This document shows, one piece after another, positions 1-5,673 of a DNA stretch of 6,544 nt. Position 1 is the stretch's first letter; the number at the start of each line of letters is the position of its first letter. A program made the position numbers and the translations under genes. Source of the DNA: Halovenus sp. (lineage in GTDB: Archaea; Halobacteriota; Halobacteria; Halobacteriales; Haloarculaceae); the NCBI GenBank assembly GCA_003551265.1, contig PUMG01000060.1:1-6544 (forward strand), written 5' to 3'. Under the pieces are notes generated by a model that was given only the letters and a program-made list of their open reading frames with translations, made no database searches and was not told the origin of the DNA.

Positions 1-304
<304 letters not shown>

Positions 305-336
305 ACGAAGGAGAGTGAACTGTCTCGGAGTACAGG

Positions 337-342
337 TATTTA
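337..342 (+). promoter_or_regulatory. TATA-like element of the SPFH gene
   Basis: TATTTA lies in the 61-bp gap after the PLP-enzyme stop codon. Its centre is about 26 bp upstream of the ATG at 366. In haloarchaea this spacing places transcription initiation at or next to the start codon, i.e. a leaderless mRNA. No GGAGG-like sequence precedes the ATG, which fits. The call rests on spacing and composition only. Confidence 0.5.
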
Positions 343-365
343 CGTCCTCGCTCCCTATAGAGTTC

Positions 366-1448
366 ATGAGTACCGTTCTCCAGATTGAGCCGGCGATGCC
401 AGCGGTGATTGCACTGATACTGTTTGCAATAGTGGCGATTGCAGTCTGGCAGGCGGTCGAGATTGTCAACGCCTACGAGCGACGAGCACTGACAGTGTTT
501 GGCGAGTATCGGCGACTGCTTGAGCCGGGTATCACGTTCATCCCGCCGTTTGTCTCGAAGACGTACACCTTCGACATGCGGACAGAGACGATGGATGTTC
601 CACAGCAGGAGGCGATCACCCGGGACAACTCGCCGGTGTCCGCCGACGCCGTCGTCTACATCCGCGTCATGGATGCCAGAAAGGCGTTCTTGGAGGTCGA
701 GGACTACAAACTCGCGGTCTCGAACCTCGCCCAGACCACGCTCCGTGCAGTGCTGGGTGACATGGAACTCGACGATACGCTCTCGAAGCGTGCAGAGATA
801 AACGCTCGAATCCGGACGGAACTCGACGAACCGACTGACGAGTGGGGAATCCGTGTCGAGAGCGTCGAAGTCCGCGAAGTGAATCCGAGCGCTGAGGTCC
901 AGCGGGCGATGGAACAACAGACGGCCGCAGAGCGTCGCCGCCGTGCGATGATTCTCGAAGCGCAGGGGAGTCGCCGGAGCGCCATCGAGGAGGCCCAGGG
1001 TGACAAGCAGTCCAACATCATCCGCGCCCAGGGTGAGAAGCAGAGCCAGATTCTCGAAGCGCAGGGTGACGCCATCTCGACCGTCCTCCGGGCGAAGGCG
1101 TCCGAATCCATGGGCGAGCGTGCGGTCATCGAACAGGGACTGCACACGCTCGAAGAGATCGGCAAGGGCGACTCCAACACGTTCGTCCTCCCACAGGAAC
1201 TCACGTCGCTGGTCTCGCGCTACGGCCAGCATCTGCAGGGGAGCGACGCCAAAGAGAACGGTCACGTCCTCGAAGCACTGGACTTCGACGACGAGGCGCG
1301 CCAGCTGCTCGGTCTCGACGACATCGAGGAGATACTTGGACAGATAGAGGACGAGACCGACTTCGACATCGAGAAGATGGAACGAGAAGCGCAGGCCATC
1401 AAAGAAGGGGAGGAACCGCTCGACGTGACACCCGACACAACGGACTAA
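366..1448 (+). CDS. SPFH/band 7 domain (stomatin/prohibitin-like) membrane protein
   Basis: This is a 360-residue protein. Residues about 11-30 form one hydrophobic N-terminal membrane anchor, directly followed by the band 7 start (VNAYERRALTVFGEYRRLLEPGI, residues 34-56). The SPFH domain then runs to about residue 185 and includes the MRTETMDVP, DNSPVSADAVVYIRV and GIRVESVEVREVNP stretches typical of stomatin-like proteins. Next comes an Ala/Glu/Gln-rich coiled coil with four 11-residue repeats (196-239), then a globular part and a strongly acidic tail. Members assemble into large membrane-bound oligomeric cages and are linked to membrane microdomains and quality control. The start at 366 is preferred to an in-frame ATG at 243 because it begins just before the anchor, has a TATA element at the right distance, and avoids a 62-bp overlap with the upstream gene. 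The NfeD-type partner often found beside such genes is not seen here; the next gene is a convergent RDD protein. Confidence 0.93.
   Translation: MSTVLQIEPAMPAVIALILFAIVAIAVWQAVEIVNAYERRALTVFGEYRRLLEPGITFIPPFVSKTYTFDMRTETMDVPQQEAITRDNSPVSADAVVYIRVMDARKAFLEVEDYKLAVSNLAQTTLRAVLGDMELDDTLSKRAEINARIRTELDEPTDEWGIRVESVEVREVNPSAEVQRAMEQQTAAERRRRAMILEAQGSRRSAIEEAQGDKQSNIIRAQGEKQSQILEAQGDAISTVLRAKASESMGERAVIEQGLHTLEEIGKGDSNTFVLPQELTSLVSRYGQHLQGSDAKENGHVLEALDFDDEARQLLGLDDIEEILGQIEDETDFDIEKMEREAQAIKEGEEPLDVTPDTTD
951..1082 (+). repeat. Four tandem 33-bp (11-residue) repeats inside the SPFH gene
   Basis: Four consecutive units start at 951, 984, 1017 and 1050 and encode residues 196-239 of the SPFH protein. 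Each unit follows the pattern I-x-x-A-Q-G-x-x-x-S-x. At DNA level units 1 and 4 share the same first 17 bases (ATTCTCGAAGCGCAGGG). Eleven-residue periodicity is what SPFH-family coiled coils normally show, so this is a protein-structural repeat rather than a mobile or regulatory one. Confidence 0.85.
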
Positions 1449-1873
1449 AAACGACGCTCTTCGCGGATGACGAGCGTTCGTCCGACGACGTCACCGATTC
1501 GTTTTCCATCACCGCGATAGAAGATGACGACGATAGCCACGCTCCAGTAACCGAGGCCATCTATCGCCCGGAGTGCATTGCGGAGAAACGAGCTACGGAG
1601 TCCGAGCGAGGCACCGTCGTCGACGACAACCGAGAGGCCGAAGAGCGATTTTCCAAGCGTCCTCCCGGTGAGCCACTCGAGCAGAAAGTGATACGTGAAC
1701 GCACCAGCGTTCAGAGCCAGAAAGACCGCAGTCCGGGTATCACCGGGAGAGACGATCTCGCCGAAACTCACGCCCAGCGCGAGAACTGGCACGACGATGA
1801 GGGTGACGACGACGAACTGGTCGAACAGGAACGCGACGGTCCGGACAGGAAGGGGTGCCGGCTCGGGCTTCAT
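1445..1873 (-). CDS. RDD family integral membrane protein
   Basis: This is a 142-residue protein of the usual length for a stand-alone RDD domain. The N-terminal RTVAFLFDQF carries the family Arg (R11) and Asp (D18). Hydrophobic segments lie at about 12-34, 47-67 and 109-119. The middle has the G-R-T-L-G-K-S-L-F-G-L pattern (70-80), followed by R98, R102 and D105, and the C-terminus has the KRIGDVVGRTLVI stretch (124-136) that usually closes the domain. RDD proteins are mostly of unknown function; some have been linked to ion transport, but nothing here supports a specific substrate. The start ATG at 1873 overlaps the methyltransferase stop by 4 bp (ATGA), so the two are very probably one transcript with coupled translation. 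Its stop overlaps that of the convergent SPFH gene. Confidence 0.88.
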   Translation of the reverse strand: MKPEPAPLPVRTVAFLFDQFVVVTLIVVPVLALGVSFGEIVSPGDTRTAVFLALNAGAFTYHFLLEWLTGRTLGKSLFGLSVVVDDGASLGLRSSFLRNALRAIDGLGYWSVAIVVIFYRGDGKRIGDVVGRTLVIREERRF

Positions 1874-2733
1874 TCGGTATCTGCCGTGATGAGATAGTAG
1901 CCTATCGTCCCGTCAGTGACGAGTTTGTGGATGTTTGAGTGGGCCTCGAACGCCTCGATCTGGACGTCAGAGAGCTTTCCGACTTTCCCCAGTACCCGAC
2001 CGACGGGATGTGCAACACGCGAGAACTTCCGACGGCGCTTCGTCGACGGCAGGACACCGTCGGTCATGTTCCGAATCCTCACGTCCGTGAACCCGCTCGC
2101 TTCGAGCGCCTCCTCGAAGCCAGTGATGGGTCCGACTCTGATTCCGAGCGCCTCGTTTATCTGTTCCAGTCGTTTTTCGTCCGCTGACGAGAGCGGTTCT
2201 GTACCCGGTCGGAGGAAGATATCGGTAAAGACGACTCGGCCGTCGTCAATCAGCACCCGCTGGAGTTGTTCGAGCACGGTCTTCCGGTCGGCCGAGTGTG
2301 AGAGCGCTTCGAGTCCCCACACCACGTCGATGGAGTCGTCCTCGACGGTCGAGAGTTCGTGAAAGTCGTCGTATCGAAAGTCGGTGAGGTCTTCGACGCC
2401 GTGGGCACGAGCGTTTTCACGGGCGATTTCGAGCTGTTCGTCGCTGATGTTGACGCCGATTACCGTCGCGCCGTGAGCGCGGGCGTTCCAGACTGAGTCC
2501 TCGCCTGCCCCACAGCCGATGTTGAGCACGCGGTCTGATTGTGTAATTCCTGCGGCGTCGGAGAGCACCCGCATCGTGTTCATCGCTGCCTGTCCGGGCT
2601 CAGTGTGGTCGTCGTCGTAGTAGCCGAGGTGGAGGCTCCGGTGACCCTGATACTCCCACTGCGTGCGGTAGGTCTTCAACAACTCGTCGTAGATGTCGGC
2701 AACCTCGTCGGTGTCCAGCGGTCGGTCGTCCAT
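1870..2733 (-). CDS. Class I SAM-dependent methyltransferase
   Basis: This is a 287-residue cytoplasmic enzyme with a Rossmann-type methyltransferase core. Motif I (VLNIGCGAG, residues 69-77) is the SAM-binding glycine loop. The second strand is VIGVNIS (91-97), followed by DEQLEIARENA. The acidic segment FRYDDFHEL (119-127) and the VVWGLEALSHS strand-loop (137-147) follow, then LIDDGRVVFTDIF (161-173). The GVNIS form, with Asn where many have Asp, recalls the small-molecule C/N/O-methyltransferases related to sterol, tocopherol and sarcosine methyltransferases. A basic patch (TKRRRKFSR, 231-239) and a C-terminal helical part could shape the substrate site. The substrate cannot be read from sequence. 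The ATG at 2733 is preferred: an in-frame extension to 2970 would run through the intergenic region into the permease gene. It is first in a two-gene operon with the RDD protein. Confidence 0.9.
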   Translation of the reverse strand: MDDRPLDTDEVADIYDELLKTYRTQWEYQGHRSLHLGYYDDDHTEPGQAAMNTMRVLSDAAGITQSDRVLNIGCGAGEDSVWNARAHGATVIGVNISDEQLEIARENARAHGVEDLTDFRYDDFHELSTVEDDSIDVVWGLEALSHSADRKTVLEQLQRVLIDDGRVVFTDIFLRPGTEPLSSADEKRLEQINEALGIRVGPITGFEEALEASGFTDVRIRNMTDGVLPSTKRRRKFSRVAHPVGRVLGKVGKLSDVQIEAFEAHSNIHKLVTDGTIGYYLITADTE

Positions 2734-2758
2734 TACGAAATATAGGAGGTGTTCGGTG

Positions 2759-2764
2759 AATAAG
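2759..2764 (-). promoter_or_regulatory. TATA-like element of the methyltransferase-RDD operon
   Basis: On the minus strand CTTATT is centred about 28 bp upstream of the ATG at 2733, the position expected for a leaderless haloarchaeal promoter. The coding strand has no GGAGG before the start. The 118-bp gap (2734-2851) between this gene and the upstream permease holds no ORF that I can support. A short palindrome TACCG-GCC-CGGTA (2779-2791) lies just upstream of the TATA element. Confidence 0.45.
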
Positions 2765-2851
2765 CGTTTGGCTGCCGATACCGGCCCGGTAAGAATTCCC
2801 GGATTTTCGCCGCCAGTGTCACACGAGAGTGAGAACCGCGAGGTATGCGCC

Positions 2852-4000
2852 TTAGCCAATCGCGAGCGCGCCGACGAACGATGCACCCCACGCCAGGAAC
2901 GTGTATCCGACTTTCTTTGTGCTGACGCCCTCGCCCACCTGGGCGGCAGCGCCGCTTCCGGTGACCGCACTCACGATAATCTGGTTGAACGAGACTGGCA
3001 CGCCGAAGAGAATTGCGACCTGGGCAATGGCGAACGATGGGATGAGTGCCGCAAGCGCGCGGCGCGGACCCAGCGAGGCGTAGTCCTGTGAGACGGCCTT
3101 GATCATCCGTGGTGCGCCAGTCCACGCCCCGATCAACAGGCCAATTCCCCCGCCGAAGAGGATGACGAGAAGCGGAACGATATCCTCGAGGAGGGGGAGA
3201 AGTGGACCGACCGCGAGTCCAACCTGGCTGCCGCCCGCAGAGAACGCGACGATTGCCCCCATCACCAGCGCGAACTGTTGTTCTGTACGTACAGGGTTGG
3301 TCTGCATCCGTCCGAACACGATTGTGCCACCAGCCAGCGCGAACACTGCTGACGTGAGGAGCCACGCACCCAGTGCGAAACCGGGGGTGATCGAAGCGAC
3401 CGACTGGGCAATCGTTGCTGCCTCGTCGTCGGGACCGAGCAGTGCGAACTCGATGTTGGCGAGCAACAGGCCGACAGCACCGCCCAGGAGCGCAATCAAC
3501 ACATCCTCTCGATACGAGTCCGACTGTAGCTGCCTGGCGATGACGTAGGCGAGTGTGCCGCCGACGACGGGAGTGAGCGTCCACATCGCCGCAATCTCGG
3601 TGTACTTCGGCCAGTTCGGTTCGCCACCCATCGCCAGTCCGACGCCGATCACAGCTCCCGTCACTGTGAAGGCGGTGGCGATGGGGTAGCCGGTGAAAAT
3701 CCCGACAGTCACGAGCGATGCAGCGATGATGAGCGCGAGCGCTGCCGCCGATGTCGAGAGCGTCAGCCCATCGATTAGCTCGCGTCCGACAGCTTCGGAG
3801 ACGTTCGCACCCTGTAAGAGCGCGCCGAAGAAGATGAGAACACCAACGAGAAGGCCCGCTCGCATGACCGAGATGGCGTTCGCACCGACTGCTGGTGCAA
3901 ACGGCGTCGAACCAGCAGAGCCCGCACCGATGGTCCACGCCATGAACATACTCGCACCGACGGCGCTCACAAACAGTCCGACCGTTACAACGTCAACCAT
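2852..4000 (-). CDS. PiT/PHO4-family anion permease with atypical signature motifs
   Basis: This is a 382-residue, very hydrophobic protein with about ten membrane segments and the two-fold inverted-repeat layout of the PiT family (PF01384). The N-half has TIGAGSAGSTPFAPAVGANA (23-42), VLIFFGALLQGANVSEAVG (54-72) and GYPIATAFTVTGAVIGVGLA (104-123). The C-half has AFSAGGSQVGLAVGPL (252-267), GAPRMIKAV (295-303) and GVPVSFNQIIVSAVTGSG (333-350). A polar loop around residues 187-197 (GPDDEAAT) separates the halves. The family imports phosphate with Na+ or H+, though some members carry sulfate. The usual GAND(V/x)AN and PVSTTH signatures are replaced in both halves (GAGS/GGSQ and ATAF/SFNQ), so the transported anion is uncertain. 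The ATG at 4000 places the first helix directly at the N-terminus. It is divergent from a rhodanese gene. Confidence 0.88.
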   Translation of the reverse strand: MVDVVTVGLFVSAVGASMFMAWTIGAGSAGSTPFAPAVGANAISVMRAGLLVGVLIFFGALLQGANVSEAVGRELIDGLTLSTSAAALALIIAASLVTVGIFTGYPIATAFTVTGAVIGVGLAMGGEPNWPKYTEIAAMWTLTPVVGGTLAYVIARQLQSDSYREDVLIALLGGAVGLLLANIEFALLGPDDEAATIAQSVASITPGFALGAWLLTSAVFALAGGTIVFGRMQTNPVRTEQQFALVMGAIVAFSAGGSQVGLAVGPLLPLLEDIVPLLVILFGGGIGLLIGAWTGAPRMIKAVSQDYASLGPRRALAALIPSFAIAQVAILFGVPVSFNQIIVSAVTGSGAAAQVGEGVSTKKVGYTFLAWGASFVGALAIG

Positions 4001-4010
4001 CGTGTACTCT

Positions 4011-4028
4011 CGATTCGGGTGTGAATCG
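4011..4028. promoter_or_regulatory. 18-bp dyad upstream of the PiT permease, possible operator
   Basis: CGATTC (4011-4016) and GAATCG (4023-4028) form a perfect 6-bp inverted repeat around a 6-bp spacer. It lies 11-28 bp upstream of the permease start, where the TATA box and initiation site of a leaderless promoter would be. A bound regulator there would block transcription. Whether any protein binds is unknown. Confidence 0.35.
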
Positions 4029-4077
4029 GTCTAGTCCTCGGTCGGACTGTCATCGGTATATCCCTTTCGTTCACACC
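4018..4077. repeat. 8-bp inverted repeat between permease and rhodanese genes
   Basis: GGTGTGAA (4018-4025) and TTCACACC (4070-4077) are exact reverse complements separated by 44 bp. Both lie in the 121-bp region between the divergent permease and rhodanese starts. Between the arms, GGTATATCC (4055-4063) is a near-symmetrical TATA-like sequence that could serve either direction with leaders of roughly 30-40 nt. The arrangement would suit a regulator shared by both genes, but chance cannot be excluded. Confidence 0.35.
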
Positions 4078-4121
4078 ACTGATGGCGTCAGAGCTTTGGT
4101 CGTGACGAATAAATCGAGCGT

Positions 4122-4472
4122 ATGGACGGAGAGATAACGCCATCGGAGCTCGAAACGCTGCTCGAAGCGGGCGAGCCACCCGTGCTCGTCGACATCCGCA
4201 ACCCGATGGAGTTTCGACGCGAACACATTCCCCATAGCAGGAACATCCCCTTCGGCACGCTTCCCCAGGAAGTCGAACAGCTACGCGGTGCAGACCACGT
4301 CGTCACAATATGCCCACACGGACAGGCCAGCGTACAGGCAGCACGCCTCATCACCTCCTTCGAAGGCTTCGACGGCCGCGTTGAGAGCCTCGAACACGGA
4401 CTGTCTGGCTGGGAGGGGCCGCTCGAAAGCGGGTCGGTCGTTTCAGAGGACTCTCCCGAGGCACCGTTCTAG
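4122..4472 (+). CDS. Single-domain rhodanese-like protein
   Basis: This is a 116-residue cytoplasmic protein made of one rhodanese domain. The N-terminal ITPSELETLLEAGEPPVLVDIRNPMEF (5-31) contains the typical VLVDIRxPxEF strand, followed by the EHIPHSRNIP stretch (34-43). The active-site loop is CPHGQAS with the catalytic Cys at residue 64 (codon 4311-4313). The final VESLEHGLSGWEG (87-99) is the family's GG/GW closing motif. With the Cys present it should be able to carry a persulfide and so act as a sulfurtransferase; the acceptor is unknown. The CPHG loop differs from the CxxGxR loop of thiosulfate-specific enzymes. It is divergent from the PiT permease, and its TAG stop shares bases with the stop of the convergent gene. 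A clear TATA box at the usual distance is not seen. Confidence 0.92.
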   Translation: MDGEITPSELETLLEAGEPPVLVDIRNPMEFRREHIPHSRNIPFGTLPQEVEQLRGADHVVTICPHGQASVQAARLITSFEGFDGRVESLEHGLSGWEGPLESGSVVSEDSPEAPF

Positions 4473-5506
4473 ACGCGCTGACACAGCTCTTCGACGAGCG
4501 CCGACCGCCGCCGGTCGAGTTTCTCGATATATCCGAGCACGGTGTGTAACACCGGAAACTGCGTGTCGAGGTCTCTGTAGAGGTACGTCTGCAACAGTGT
4601 TTCTGCCTCACTCTCTGCTCGTCGGTTTCCGGCGTGTATCTCTTGCTGACGATGCTCCAGAAGCGACTGACACCGCGTGCGGTGGGTACTGATCGTCTCG
4701 TCGGTTTCAACGAGTTCTGTGACCGACTGCTCTTGCAGTACAGTCGAGTCGACTTCGTCGAGGAACTGCTCGACTGGTTCGAGTTCGGAACGTGCCTCAC
4801 GGAGCGAACGCTTCTCTGTCGAGAGCCTATCGAGGAGTCGTTCGCGCTGGTCGATGGACAGACGAGACTGCTCGACGAGCAACTGCCTGAGCGGCTCGTT
4901 GAACTGGTGCCCGTCGGTGACGACCGACGCGACGTCTGGACCGAACTCCGCCGTGAGATGTTCACTGAGAGACTCCCCGTACTCACGCTCGTAATCAGGG
5001 AGGGACATAACGGTCTGTTGATACTGTTCACGGACTTCTTCGAGTCCCCGTGTGTTCGAGGCTGTGTGGGTAATGTTCGCAGTCGTCGTTCCGGTGACCG
5101 GTTGGTGTGTAACGGGAATCGCTCGTACGCTGTCTGCAAACTCGAGGAAGGCTTCTTGTTCTTTCTCTACGCTTTTTGTCTCATCCTCGACCGACCTGAG
5201 TGCATCTCTGAGGTAGCCGACTGCGAGAACCAGCCCAGCGAGGGCATCGGTGTTGAGCTTGAAGGCCGTCAGTTGTGAGAGGATTCCAGTTCCTGTCGTT
5301 TTGACGCCCCACATGGGCAGAAACTTCGGAGCGGTCACGGCCAGAAACAGGAGCCCAACGACTGAGACGAGGAGGGCCTGTCTGTGTGGCCGTGCTTTGT
5401 CACTCACCTCTCGAACGTTCGCCCACGGTAATACCTGTGCCAGAGATTGCTGGACGCACACCACAGACTGACGTCTCGTGTCGGAGCTCGCGCGTGTCCC
5501 ATCCAT
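4469..5506 (-). CDS. Haloarchaeal membrane-anchored coiled-coil protein, probably DUF7260-like
   Basis: This protein is 345 residues from ATG 5506. Two hydrophobic stretches (about 43-66 and 77-99) are followed by a charged helical region with heptad-like Glu/Arg-rich segments (about 103-130 and 205-300). Conserved-looking blocks are EAFLEFADSVRAIP (118-131), QQTVMSLPDYEREYGESLSEHLTAEFGPDVA (163-193) and the C-terminal TYLYRDLDTQFPVLHTVL (307-324). These resemble haloarchaeal proteins I recall as DUF7260, which have no known function. This frame is favoured over the long plus-strand antisense frame (4634-5278) because it has coherent domain architecture. GC is lower than in neighbours: 31 of 60 bases at 5161-5220 against 40 of 60 at 3541-3600 in the permease. 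A GTG at 5405-5407 (VSDKARPH) is a serious alternative start giving 312 residues. Confidence 0.72.
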   Translation of the reverse strand: MDGTRASSDTRRQSVVCVQQSLAQVLPWANVREVSDKARPHRQALLVSVVGLLFLAVTAPKFLPMWGVKTTGTGILSQLTAFKLNTDALAGLVLAVGYLRDALRSVEDETKSVEKEQEAFLEFADSVRAIPVTHQPVTGTTTANITHTASNTRGLEEVREQYQQTVMSLPDYEREYGESLSEHLTAEFGPDVASVVTDGHQFNEPLRQLLVEQSRLSIDQRERLLDRLSTEKRSLREARSELEPVEQFLDEVDSTVLQEQSVTELVETDETISTHRTRCQSLLEHRQQEIHAGNRRAESEAETLLQTYLYRDLDTQFPVLHTVLGYIEKLDRRRSALVEELCQRV

Positions 5507-5521
5507 AACCACAGCACGGGG

Positions 5522-5533
5522 TGATTTACATTA
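5522..5533 (-). promoter_or_regulatory. AT-rich TATA-like element of the DUF7260-like gene
   Basis: On the minus strand TTAATGTAAATC lies about 16-27 bp upstream of the ATG at 5506, an unusually AT-rich patch in this GC-rich DNA. The spacing suits a leaderless transcript beginning at that ATG. A competing element, GGTATTACC (plus-strand 5427-5435), is centred 24 bp upstream of the alternative GTG at 5407. Confidence 0.4.
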
Positions 5534-5673
5534 ACATTTTTGTGGAATCGTCTGACATTCGGTAACACAGTGAGTGGACCGAACAACTGTTTGAACAGGT
5601 CCGATACTCCGTGTGAGAAGAGAGACCAAGATGGCAGCGACACCTCTATGATGCCGGTGTGAAAAAGGCGGGT

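Noticed and set aside
2779..2791. TACCG-GCC-CGGTA palindrome as terminator of the permease gene
   Set aside because: The stem is only 5 bp, no T-run follows in the permease direction, and it lies closer to the methyltransferase promoter; a terminator role is not supported.
2734..2970. 79-residue N-terminal extension of the methyltransferase
   Set aside because: It runs through the intergenic region into the permease 3' end; the Arg/Ser-rich product has no family similarity and the TATA-like element at 2759-2764 supports the start at 2733.
2733..3938. 401-residue minus-strand frame overlapping the PiT permease
   Set aside because: It is on the same strand in another frame; the Arg/Cys/His-rich composition is typical of out-of-frame reading of GC-rich DNA, whereas the permease frame gives coherent membrane helices.
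4108..4115. AATAAATC as TATA box of the rhodanese gene
   Set aside because: Its centre is only about 11 bp before the ATG, which would put initiation inside the coding sequence, and no in-frame start follows before the conserved VLVDIR strand.
4351..5139. 262-residue minus-strand frame over the rhodanese end and DUF7260-like gene
   Set aside because: Extremely Ser/Arg/Thr-rich without hydrophobic core patterns; an out-of-frame artefact.
4634..5278. 214-residue plus-strand frame opposite the DUF7260-like gene
   Set aside because: It looks less protein-like than the minus frame, lacks a domain I recognise, and overlaps it completely. This is the least certain of the shadow rejections.
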